Shown: positions 11,786-19,713 of the stretch, one piece after another | Layout of the letters: each line of letters opens with the position of its first letter | Numbering within the stretch: the stretch's first letter is position 1 | Assembly (NCBI GenBank): GCA_945639195.1 | Contig: CALZEE010000009.1 | Span: 1 to 64,000 of the forward strand | Length of the DNA: 64,000 nt | Source of the DNA: an uncultured Ignatzschineria sp. | GTDB lineage: Bacteria > Pseudomonadota > Gammaproteobacteria > Cardiobacteriales > Wohlfahrtiimonadaceae | Direction: 5' to 3' | Program-made: the position numbers and the translations under genes | Notes under the pieces: model-generated | What the model was told of the DNA's origin: nothing | Database searches by the model: none | What the model saw: the letters and a program-made list of their open reading frames with translations, nothing else

Positions 11786-12436
11786 TTATTTCTCAACTTT
11801 ATGTCTTGAGATCAAGGCTTTTAAGATCTCGATGCCAATCGGTAATGCCGAGATAAAGACAATTCCAACCACGACTAAAGAGAAGTGCTTCTGCACAATC
11901 GGTGTGGTTCCAAAAAAGAAACCCGCTCCCAACATACTCACGGTCCAAAGTAATGCACCGGTTACATTATAGAAACCAAATCGACGATAGCACATCTGAC
12001 TAGCACCCGCGACAAATGGGGCAAAGGTTCGTACGATGGGAATAAAACGCGCCAAAATAATGGTTTTACCACCATGTTTTTCATAGAACGCTTCCGTTTT
12101 ACGAAGGTATTTTAATTTGAAGATCTTCGCATCTTCTTTAAATGGCTTAATCCCGACATGCTTCCCTATTTGGTAGTTAACCGCATCCCCTAAAATTGCC
12201 GCGATCAGCAGCGTTCCCAAAAGAATCCAGATATTCATCATTCCCATTGCTGCTAACGCGCCTGCGGCAAAAAGGAGGGAATCTCCTGGAAGAAAAGGGG
12301 TCACGACAAGCCCTGTCTCGCAAAACACAATCAATATCAAGATCGCATAGATCCAATAACCATAGTTTTGCACGATGACTTCTAAATATTTATCGATATG
12401 AAGAAAAACATCTACTGCCTGCATCAACCAATCCAT
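11786..12436 (-). CDS. DedA-family membrane protein
   Basis: Integral inner-membrane protein of 216 residues with about five to six hydrophobic segments. The DedA/VTT core is clear: FCETGLVVTPFLPGDSLLFAAGALAA, then GDAVNYQIGKHVG, and the arginine motif ARFIPIVRTFAPFVAGASQM. Family members support undecaprenyl phosphate or phospholipid flipping and membrane-potential homeostasis. It lies 122 bases after lolD on the same strand and may share its transcript. The specific paralogue cannot be named. Confidence 0.88.
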   Translation of the reverse strand: MDWLMQAVDVFLHIDKYLEVIVQNYGYWIYAILILIVFCETGLVVTPFLPGDSLLFAAGALAAMGMMNIWILLGTLLIAAILGDAVNYQIGKHVGIKPFKEDAKIFKLKYLRKTEAFYEKHGGKTIILARFIPIVRTFAPFVAGASQMCYRRFGFYNVTGALLWTVSMLGAGFFFGTTPIVQKHFSLVVVGIVFISALPIGIEILKALISRHKVEK

Positions 12437-12557
12437 CTGTATCCTTACTTAGTAATTTGTCTATATGATTTCCTGTCTCACAAGATCTGTTTCGATAAGA
12501 AAACAGCCCTGTGAGAACAGTCTTAAAGCAATGAGCGAAATTCAAAAGCCTATTGCT

Positions 12558-13283
12558 TTATATTTCACTCGCCGTTAATGGTCGTAACATCGAATCTTGT
12601 AAGCGCCAACATTGATCCATCTTTCGGGCGAGAGAGTTATCATGCGTCACCACAATCAAGGCAGTTCCCACCTCATCATTAATCTCACACATCAGATCAA
12701 AGATAGCATGCGCATTATCCTCATCAAGATTTCCCGTAGGCTCATCCGCTAAAACAGCTGAAGGCTTTGTCACTAACGCTCTAGCGATCGCAACACGTTG
12801 TCGCTCTCCTCCTGATAATTTCCCAGGATGGTGCGATAAACGATGTGTCAGTCCCACGCGCCCCAGAAGCACCTCAGCTTCATTACGAGCTTTCGCAATA
12901 TTCATCCCGCCAATAACCAGTGGTAAGGCGACATTATCGAGTGCGGAAAACTCCGGCAATAGATGATGGAATTGATAGATAAAGCCTAAGTATTCATTAC
13001 GAAGATACCCGCGTTTTGCTTCAGACTCTTTATTAAAGTGATGCCCACTCAGGAAGATATCACCACTGGTGGGATGATCTAATCCGGAAATAATATGCAT
13101 TAAAGTACTTTTACCTGCACCACTAGAACCGACAATCGCAATCCGATCGCCTTTGTGGATCTGGAAATTAAGATCCTTAAATATCTCTATCTCATCTTTT
13201 TGATCAATAAAGACCTTCGAGATATGACGAACATCTAGCACAGGGGATATATTTGAATCCCGTTCATTCAAAATATTACTCAT
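12558..13283 (-). CDS. lolD: LolD, lipoprotein-release ABC ATPase
   Basis: ATPase that powers release of outer-membrane lipoproteins from the inner membrane to LolA. Walker A GSSGAGKST, signature LSGGERQRVAIARAL and Walker B AVLADEPTGNLD are present, together with FIYQFHHLLPEFSALDNV, which is typical of LolD. I set the start at 13283 (MSNILNERD, 241 residues): its ATGAGTAA overlaps the stop of the upstream permease, implying translational coupling. The longer frame to 13343 would overlap the permease by more than 60 bases. No second permease gene follows, unlike the lolCDE order. Confidence 0.9.
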   Translation of the reverse strand: MSNILNERDSNISPVLDVRHISKVFIDQKDEIEIFKDLNFQIHKGDRIAIVGSSGAGKSTLMHIISGLDHPTSGDIFLSGHHFNKESEAKRGYLRNEYLGFIYQFHHLLPEFSALDNVALPLVIGGMNIAKARNEAEVLLGRVGLTHRLSHHPGKLSGGERQRVAIARALVTKPSAVLADEPTGNLDEDNAHAIFDLMCEINDEVGTALIVVTHDNSLARKMDQCWRLQDSMLRPLTASEI

Positions 13284-14565
13284 AACGAAGCGCCTCCGCT
13301 GGTTGAGTTCTTGATGCTTTCCACGCAGGATAGAGTGTTGCAATACTCGCTAAGATAAAGGCAATGCCGGCAATCAATGCAACATCTGAGAAGAGTACAA
13401 TCGAAGGAATTTCTGAAATAGGATAAATGCTAGGCTCAAAGATCGTTTTCCCCACTAAGCCCTCTATCCACTTCACAATATCAGCCACATTAAGGGCGAT
13501 GAGTAATCCTAAAATAATCCCGATAACCGCGCCAAAGAAGCCAATAAATGTGCCTTGTACCATAAAGATTGCCATGATCTTACGAGGCGGCATTCCCAAT
13601 GTTCGTAATATCGCTATCTCAGAACGCTTCTCAGTAACCACCATCACAAGCATGGATACCACGTTAAAGACTGCTACAGCCACAATCAAGCTCATAATAA
13701 GGAACATCGAAATCTTTTCAATCTCAATCATCTTAAAGAGTGCGGCAAACTGATTCACCCATGTATAAACCGCATAATTCTCCGGCAACTCAGGCTTTAT
13801 TTGTAATAAGTATGCCGTTTCTCGGGCCTTCATCGGATCGTCGAGTTTTAAACGGATTCCTGTGACCGCATCGGCAGGAACACGATAAAGAATGCCGGCA
13901 TCTTTCATATTCAGAAAGATATGGCTAATGTCGTATTCATAAACACCCGCTCTAAAGAAGCCAACGATCTTTAAGCGTTTCATTCTGGGAGAAACACCGG
14001 CAACAGTAACGTTAATATCCGAAGTGACTAAAGAGATATAATCGCCAATGCCCACGTCTAATTGACTCGCCATATCTCGGCTAATCATGACGCTAAAGGG
14101 CGTTTCATTGAGGATATCAAAGCTTCCTTCGGTTAAAAATCCTGTTTCAGGATCTACCACCATAATAGAATCTGTTAAGGGAGAAACACGCGGTTCATAC
14201 TCCGGCATAATGCCATAAGCTTTGACCGGTAACATCGTCCCTGATGAATTTATCAGCCCCTGCCCTTCTATAAAGGGCGCACTACCGACAACATTATTCT
14301 CACTTTCCGTTAAGGATAATAGCGGCTCCCAGTTTTCAATAAATCCGGTCTTATCATTTAAGATCTGATTATGAAATGCCATCGCAATACTGCGTTCGGC
14401 CACCTCTTTTTGGAAGCCATTCATGACAGAGAGGACAACAATCATCGTCATCACACCAAGGGCGATACCACCGATGGAGACAAATGAGATGAATGAGATA
14501 AAGTTATTTTTCCGTTTGGCTGCGGTATAACGAAGGCCAATAAACAGGGGTAAAGGTCTAAACAT
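13276..14565 (-). CDS. LolC/LolE-family lipoprotein-release permease
   Basis: Inner-membrane permease partner of LolD. There is an N-terminal membrane segment (ISFVSIGGIALGVMTMIVVLSVMNGF), a large periplasmic domain of about 220 residues, then three C-terminal membrane segments including the FtsX-like VTEKRSEIAILRTLGMPPRKIM. The ATG at 14565 (MFRPLPLFIGLRY, 429 residues) is preferred over a GTG two codons upstream. It is the only Lol permease here, so it could be LolC with LolE elsewhere, or a single LolF-type permease working as a homodimer. The name is left open for that reason. Confidence 0.88.
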   Translation of the reverse strand: MFRPLPLFIGLRYTAAKRKNNFISFISFVSIGGIALGVMTMIVVLSVMNGFQKEVAERSIAMAFHNQILNDKTGFIENWEPLLSLTESENNVVGSAPFIEGQGLINSSGTMLPVKAYGIMPEYEPRVSPLTDSIMVVDPETGFLTEGSFDILNETPFSVMISRDMASQLDVGIGDYISLVTSDINVTVAGVSPRMKRLKIVGFFRAGVYEYDISHIFLNMKDAGILYRVPADAVTGIRLKLDDPMKARETAYLLQIKPELPENYAVYTWVNQFAALFKMIEIEKISMFLIMSLIVAVAVFNVVSMLVMVVTEKRSEIAILRTLGMPPRKIMAIFMVQGTFIGFFGAVIGIILGLLIALNVADIVKWIEGLVGKTIFEPSIYPISEIPSIVLFSDVALIAGIAFILASIATLYPAWKASRTQPAEALRYE

Positions 14566-14882
14566 AATCACTCATTTTGTAGCGAAATAAGAAAGTCAGT
14601 ATAAAGGAATCATGGGAGTTATTAAGCATTTTTGAAAACTTTTATAAAACTCCCGGCATTCTCTCTAGCCATATTAAAATAAGAGGGGGATCAATCCCTC
14701 GCTTTAGAAAAATCGTGCCTCAAACAGGCTTGCATAATATCGGATAGAATTCTCCTCTATCTTATAGGAGATACAGATAATGCTCTAAGTTCATTCGTCC
14801 GCATTCAGAAAACCTCCTCATAATATTTATTCATTATCAGATCCCTATGTGAAAGGATGCCATTACAAAAGATGCGCAACAC
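14566..14882. other. Intergenic region between lol operon and lrp-like gene
   Basis: No open frame is evident. A TATACT element on the minus strand near 14595 could be the -10 of the lol promoter. The word CCGGCATT occurs at 14653-14660 outside any gene. A short inverted repeat, GAGGGGGATC / GATCAATCCCTC, lies near 14690. Confidence 0.35.
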
Positions 14883-15356
14883 CTAACGAATCGGGAAGTT
14901 ACGCTCAGCGATGACATTCTTCATCACAATCGTTGAGGTTAATCGCAAAATACTGGGGATTTTAGAGAGCTTTTCATCGTAGAGCTTTTGGAAATCCTCA
15001 AGGCTTTTTGCAACCACATGGAGCATATAATCAGGATCTCCAAATAAACGCTGCGCTTGCACGATTTGTGGAATATCCACCAAGGCATTCTCAAGCTTTT
15101 CAATAGAGTCATTATTCCCCTCCTTCAACTTCACAAACACAATTGCCGAAAACTGTAATCCAATCTTACGCGGATCAAGCTGGGCTGAATAACCTGTAAT
15201 CGCCCCTGAATCTTCCAATTGTTTTACGCGTCTGTGGCAAGGAGAGAGGCTTAATCCCACATGATTTGCCAAATCGGTAATCGACATTCGACCCGATTTT
15301 TGTAGCGCTGAAAGAATTTTTTTATCTATTGCATCCATCTGGAAGATTCCACTCAT
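14883..15356 (-). CDS. Lrp/AsnC-family transcriptional regulator
   Basis: DNA-binding regulator of 157 residues: helix-turn-helix at about 10-60 (DAIDKKILSALQKSGRMSITDLANHVGLSLSPCHRRVKQLE) and an effector-binding RAM domain after it, ending IVMKNVIAERNFPIR. Family members respond to amino acids. A second possible start is the methionine at 15338 (MDAIDKK); neither has a strong ribosome site. It is divergent from a LysE/RhtB exporter 131 bases away, the classic arrangement in which an Lrp-type regulator controls an amino-acid exporter. The effector is unknown. Confidence 0.88.
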   Translation of the reverse strand: MSGIFQMDAIDKKILSALQKSGRMSITDLANHVGLSLSPCHRRVKQLEDSGAITGYSAQLDPRKIGLQFSAIVFVKLKEGNNDSIEKLENALVDIPQIVQAQRLFGDPDYMLHVVAKSLEDFQKLYDEKLSKIPSILRLTSTIVMKNVIAERNFPIR

Positions 15357-15487
15357 AAACCATCATAAAAAAGGGAACTTTGAAAGAAAATCCCCGCCAA
15401 TAAGCGATATTATCTCTCATTCTTATACCTTTATTAGAAGTATTTTCCAATTTTACGTTATTTTTTAGAAAAAGTGAGTCAATTGCA

Positions 15488-16105
15488 ATGGATTTAGGAA
15501 TTTTAATCACCTTCTGGACGGTATCGTTCCTGTTTGTCATTACCCCAGGTGCTGATTGGGCGTATGCCATTTCTGCCGGCATCCGCGGTAAGGTCGTATT
15601 ACCGGCTGTCTCCGGCATGCTTCTTGGGCATTTCCTTGCAACCGTTGTTGTCGCGCTCGGTGTGGGAGCATTACTCGCTAAAAACCCCCCGATTATGATG
15701 ATCATCACGCTACTTGGCGCAGGTTACCTGCTCTGGATAGGCACAAGCCTTGTCCGTTCGCCCTCGCGCCCAAGTGAAGCAGATCTTGCGGAGATGGGAA
15801 CTGCCAAAAACTGGGCATTAAAAGGCTTTTTCGTGAGTGGACTGAATCCCAAAGTATTGCTTCTTTTTCTGGCACTGCTGCCCCAGTTTACAGATCCAAA
15901 CTCATCTTGGGATCTCTCCTTTCAACTCGTGTTACTAGGATTGATACATATTTTTAGTAGCTTCATCGTCTATTCCCTCGTCGGTTATGGCTCTCAAACG
16001 GTGCTTCAAACGCGCCCACTTGCCGCAGAGATCGTCAGTCGAATCTCCGGCATTTTAATGGTGGTGATTGCCCTATTGTTGATTATTGATCAGATACGAC
16101 ATTAG
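15488..16105 (+). CDS. LysE/RhtB-family amino-acid exporter
   Basis: Inner-membrane exporter of 205 residues with about six membrane segments. The start MDLGILITFWTVSFLFVITPGADWAYAISAGIRG carries the family PGP-like motif (TPGADW), and the central GFFVSGLNPKVLLLFLALLPQF is the second hallmark. Substrates in the family include lysine, threonine, homoserine and leucine; this one cannot be assigned. It is followed by a strong bidirectional hairpin and faces the Lrp-like gene. Confidence 0.88.
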   Translation: MDLGILITFWTVSFLFVITPGADWAYAISAGIRGKVVLPAVSGMLLGHFLATVVVALGVGALLAKNPPIMMIITLLGAGYLLWIGTSLVRSPSRPSEADLAEMGTAKNWALKGFFVSGLNPKVLLLFLALLPQFTDPNSSWDLSFQLVLLGLIHIFSSFIVYSLVGYGSQTVLQTRPLAAEIVSRISGILMVVIALLLIIDQIRH

Positions 16106-16162
16106 CCCATCAATCAGGACATTCGACGGATCGAATGTCGTTATGACAAAGCGACCGCTACA

Positions 16163-16197
16163 AAAAAGCCCTCAACTTAAAAATTGAGGGCTTTTGC
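16163..16197. terminator. Bidirectional terminator between lysE-like gene and scpB
   Basis: The hairpin AAAAGCCCTCAA / TTGAGGGCTTTT has A/T tails on both sides. It lies between convergent genes and can serve both. Confidence 0.85.
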
Positions 16198-16249
16198 GAT
16201 CAAACAGAGGAGATATCCATGATTACTTCGAATCTATGCGATACGTTCG

Positions 16250-16831
16250 TTAAATCACCAATGAAGATTCTTCACTCTCTGTCATCTCACTAAAAAGACT
16301 TGCAAGCTCCGGCAATGGGGGAAGCTCTTTTAAGGACTTCAGATTGAGATCATCTAAAAACTGCTCAGTTGTGGCATAGAGCATTGGTCTTCCCGGCACT
16401 TCTTTTCGACCGACAACCTTAATCCATTCACGATCTTCCAATGTTTTTAAGATATTACTACCCACAGCAACCCCGCGCACTGCTTCGATATCGCCACGTG
16501 TCACAGGCTGTTGATAAGCAATAAGCGCTAAAGTTTCGAAAAAAGCCGTACTATATCGCTGCTGTTTTGCTTCAAAGAGTTTTCCAACCCACGATGCAAA
16601 TCGCTCGGGCACTTGAAAACGCCAACCAGATGCGACCTCGACTAATTCAATCCCTCCATTAATGACTTGATAATGGGCTTCTAATTCAAAAAGCGCACGG
16701 ATAATATCACTCTCAGCATAATCCTCACTATCTAAAATCGTTAGGATCTCTTTTAAAGAGAGCGGTACTTCAGACGCCATTAAGATCGCTTCTAATAAGG
16801 CTTTTAATGTTTGTTCATCGTTATTTATCAA
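16250..16831 (-). CDS. scpB: ScpB, chromosome segregation and condensation protein
   Basis: Kleisin-associated winged-helix protein that acts with ScpA and Smc in chromosome condensation. The 193 residues contain two winged-helix domains. The conserved segment is FFETLALIAYQQPVTRGDIEAVRGV followed by LKTLEDREWIKVVGRKEVPGRPMLYATT, a firm ScpB signature. ScpA is not beside it; the upstream neighbour is holA, 66 bases away on the same strand. The start at 16831 is the only reasonable one. Confidence 0.92.
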   Translation of the reverse strand: MINNDEQTLKALLEAILMASEVPLSLKEILTILDSEDYAESDIIRALFELEAHYQVINGGIELVEVASGWRFQVPERFASWVGKLFEAKQQRYSTAFFETLALIAYQQPVTRGDIEAVRGVAVGSNILKTLEDREWIKVVGRKEVPGRPMLYATTEQFLDDLNLKSLKELPPLPELASLFSEMTESEESSLVI

Positions 16832-16897
16832 AACAGTATTCTCGTATCATGATTGATTGATGTCCTTTAATATTTCTATGACATCTATTTTGAGAGA

Positions 16898-17935
16898 TTA
16901 TCGCACGACAGGAATCGCACTTAAAGAGAGTAATCGCTTTCCTGATAACGCAAAAGCCACCCGGCGAATCGCATTCCAAGGATTCTCTTTAATCTGACCT
17001 TTTATTGCACCATCAATCTGCACAACCATCTTCATCGTATTTTTCCACGTCCGGAGATTCATCCGTGATAGCGCTTGTTGATATAGCGGTTGTTTATTAC
17101 GCCAGACTTTAGAGAGAACCTGTTGCATATTTTTACCTTGATGCAACTCAAAGAGCATATCACCCAGTGTTGCGATCTCTTTCTGTAATAAGTAGTTTAC
17201 CAATACAGCGGGCTCACCTTCTTCTTCAAAAGCCGTAATAATACGATTAATGCGGACAATATCGCCTTCCAAAATCGCATCACTTAAATCAAAGGCAATA
17301 AATTTCGAACTCTGCGTCAATGCACTTTTCAAATCTTCTGCCGAAAGCATTTTATCGCCATAGTAGAGCGCTAAGTAATCTAACTCTTGAATCACAGAAA
17401 AGAGATTGCCTTCATTATTTTGCGCCAATAGATCCACTGCATCTTTTTGTAATTGGAGCTGTCGCTGTTTGGCCTCACCATAAATCCAACCGGGATACTC
17501 ATGCACACGAGGTGGATAAATAATAGAAACAATGCCGGCTTTATCTGCAGCCATTACCCATTTTGATTTCTGCTGTGCTGATTTCAATTGCGGAATAGAG
17601 ATCAGTAAAAAAAGATCTGGTAAAGGATTCTGTAAGTAATTTTCAATTGCCGTTTGTGCTTTTTTATCTGGAGTATTATTAAAACGGAGTTCTATAATCT
17701 TTTTTTCAGAAAAGAGCGATAACGATTGCGTCGCACTAATAAAGTTATGCCAGTCGAATTTACCATCAACCTCAAAAAGATCTCGTTCCGTAAATCCATT
17801 ATCGCGATAAAAAGCACGCGCCTGATCTGCTAAATTAAGAGACAGATAGGGCTCATCACCTGAGATCAACAAAACGGATACTCTGGCCGCATGATTCTTT
17901 AAAGCAGGCATCACTTCATAGGACTTTAACCGCAT
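16898..17935 (-). CDS. holA: DNA polymerase III delta subunit
   Basis: Clamp-loader subunit that opens the beta ring. The 345 residues match E. coli HolA (343). An N-terminal ATPase-like fold without P-loop starts with VLLISGDEPYL; the delta signature regions FDWHNFISATQSLSLFSEKKIIELRF and FAFDLSDAILEGD-type segments are visible, and the C-terminus ends with a helical collar. It is transcribed ahead of scpB. In many gammaproteobacteria holA follows lptE, which would be upstream of 17935, but here there is a 300-base gap and a divergent operon. Confidence 0.9.
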   Translation of the reverse strand: MRLKSYEVMPALKNHAARVSVLLISGDEPYLSLNLADQARAFYRDNGFTERDLFEVDGKFDWHNFISATQSLSLFSEKKIIELRFNNTPDKKAQTAIENYLQNPLPDLFLLISIPQLKSAQQKSKWVMAADKAGIVSIIYPPRVHEYPGWIYGEAKQRQLQLQKDAVDLLAQNNEGNLFSVIQELDYLALYYGDKMLSAEDLKSALTQSSKFIAFDLSDAILEGDIVRINRIITAFEEEGEPAVLVNYLLQKEIATLGDMLFELHQGKNMQQVLSKVWRNKQPLYQQALSRMNLRTWKNTMKMVVQIDGAIKGQIKENPWNAIRRVAFALSGKRLLSLSAIPVVR

Positions 17936-18248
17936 AATTCTAATCTCTATCTCTTAATAAAACATAAGGCGTTAGTATACTACGACTTCTTAATTTACGG
18001 TTGATCTCTCCCGATTGATTTATATCTAAACATTCAATAAAAAAATATTATATAAGCAACCTTTGTAAAAATGACGTGTTGCATGCAATCTGTTATAAAG
18101 AATGGTATTTAAAACAAAATAGCACTATACAAAGGCGCGACTTTACGCTAAATATAAGCTTATATGTCAGTTTTTATCGTGAATTGTATTTAATATTAAA
18201 AAAACAGATAAAAATGATGTGCGTTATCCACTTGGAGGAATTTATATA
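17936..18248. other. Divergent promoter region between holA and the TAXI-TRAP operon
   Basis: AT-rich region with no gene. Just before the TAXI gene, 18224-18232 reads TTATCCACT, one base from the DnaA box, and a strong GGAGG ribosome site lies at about 18233. I could not place a convincing promoter pair. Confidence 0.4.
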
Positions 18249-19232
18249 ATGACTAAAAAATTTGGACTCAAAAAATTACTAATGATCACTACACTCTCAA
18301 CGTTACTCGTTGCTTGTGGTGATGATAAAGCAGAAAGCGCAGATAAAGCGAATGCACTTGATACGCGCTTTGTAACCATCGCAACAGGAGGATCATCAGG
18401 TCCTTACAATATTATTGGTACAACACTCGGTCAGATCTATTCAAAAACCTATGATGTAAACTCTAAAGCACAATCAACCGGCGCATCCATTCAAAACGTG
18501 AACCTTGTAAACCAAGGCAAAGCAGAAATGGCACTGACAATGAGTGATGTATTAAGCCAAGCAATCGATGGTACAGGCTCATTCCCTGAAAAAGTAGAGA
18601 ACGTCTTACAAGTTGCGGCGCTTTATCCAAACTATGTACAGATCGTAACGTCTAAAAAATCAGGCATCAAAACAATGGATGACCTTAAAGGGAAACGTGT
18701 TGCAGTAGGTGACCTTAACTCAGGAACTGAGATGAATGCGCGTGCACTCCTCGATGGTCATGGAATTACGTATAACGATCTTAAAGTCGACTACTTAGGT
18801 TTCTCTGAAGCAGTAGATGCGCTTCGTGGTGGTAAAATTGATGCAGCAGTTTTAACAAGTGGTTTACCGAATGCATCAATCATGGAACTTGAGCAAGGAT
18901 TTGACCTTCAACTCGTAGAAATCAGAAAGCAAAAAGTTGATGATATCGCAAAAGATCAATCATACTTCTTATCAGCAGAGATTCCTGCAGGGACTTATGG
19001 TAATGCAGATCCAATCCCTACAGCGATCATTGTGAATGCGTTGGTTGCTCGTAAAGATTTGAGTGAAGATGACGTTTATAAACTCACAAAAACATTCTTC
19101 GAGAACTTAGATAATCTTGCAAACGCACACCAAGCAGCAAAAGGGATTTCTCTTGAAAATGCCCAAAATGGTTTAGTAGCACCGCTCCATCCTGGCGCGC
19201 AGAAGTACTACGATGAGCAAGCAAATAAGTAA
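18249..19232 (+). CDS. TAXI-family TRAP transporter solute-binding lipoprotein
   Basis: Periplasmic binding component of a TAXI-type tripartite transporter. The preferred start at 18249 (MTKKFGLKKLL) follows a GGAGG site. It gives a lipoprotein signal peptide with lipobox LLVAC, the lipidated cysteine being residue 23. The mature protein opens RFVTIATGGSSGPYNIIGTTLG, the TAXI hallmark, and continues with MTMSDVLSQA and MDDLKGKRVAVGDLNSGTE. The 327 residues are typical. Substrates of the family include glutamate and dicarboxylates; the ligand here is unknown. It overlaps the next gene by 20 bases. Confidence 0.93.
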   Translation: MTKKFGLKKLLMITTLSTLLVACGDDKAESADKANALDTRFVTIATGGSSGPYNIIGTTLGQIYSKTYDVNSKAQSTGASIQNVNLVNQGKAEMALTMSDVLSQAIDGTGSFPEKVENVLQVAALYPNYVQIVTSKKSGIKTMDDLKGKRVAVGDLNSGTEMNARALLDGHGITYNDLKVDYLGFSEAVDALRGGKIDAAVLTSGLPNASIMELEQGFDLQLVEIRKQKVDDIAKDQSYFLSAEIPAGTYGNADPIPTAIIVNALVARKDLSEDDVYKLTKTFFENLDNLANAHQAAKGISLENAQNGLVAPLHPGAQKYYDEQANK

Positions 19233-19713
19233 GTATCACTGTTTTATTGGGGTGACGTTAATCGTCACCCTCCTTCTTCTCCTCTTGGGAAGTCTTTCTC
19301 CTAAACGGACCACAACCGTTTCCTACATTGACCAACAATGTAAAATCACTGACGAACAATTCGCCCTATCCTGGATTCACTCTGTTGATAAAACTCCTTG
19401 GGTTGAATATTACCGCCGAGATAAAGCTGCCTTTCTACTGACAGAAACAGAATTTAGAACCTTCGGTGCCGGCGTTCCTCATGATGGAGAAGTTATTCCT
19501 ACTACCAATGGTATGATTCGCTATCGCGTCAATCTACCAATGACCGAAATCAACTGGGTTGTCGATAAAGAAGTGCAATCAACCATTGTGCTTTCTAACG
19601 GTGGTCGCTTTGAGATTTTTAAAGAGACCGATCGCTACCAACCTATCTATATCACCAACCAATCTTTAAATTTTTGGCAACGTTTGTTTATAAGGAATTG
19701 TCATGAGTCGTAA
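19213..19713 (+). CDS. DUF1850 membrane-anchored protein of the TAXI-TRAP operon
   Basis: Protein of 166 residues with one N-terminal membrane segment (FIGVTLIVTLLLLLLGSL) and a periplasmic beta-rich domain containing LSWIHSVDKTPWVEYYR and GAGVPHDGE, the DUF1850 pattern. This family is regularly encoded between TAXI binding proteins and fused TRAP permeases, as it is here. It overlaps both neighbours (20 and 11 bases), and no ribosome site precedes it, so translational coupling is likely. Its biochemical role is unknown. Confidence 0.85.
   Translation: MSKQISKYHCFIGVTLIVTLLLLLLGSLSPKRTTTVSYIDQQCKITDEQFALSWIHSVDKTPWVEYYRRDKAAFLLTETEFRTFGAGVPHDGEVIPTTNGMIRYRVNLPMTEINWVVDKEVQSTIVLSNGGRFEIFKETDRYQPIYITNQSLNFWQRLFIRNCHES

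Noticed and set aside
13427-13753. 108-codon plus-strand frame inside the Lol permease gene
   Set aside because: Shadow of a hydrophobic membrane-protein gene; composition is rich in Ile and Lys without motifs.
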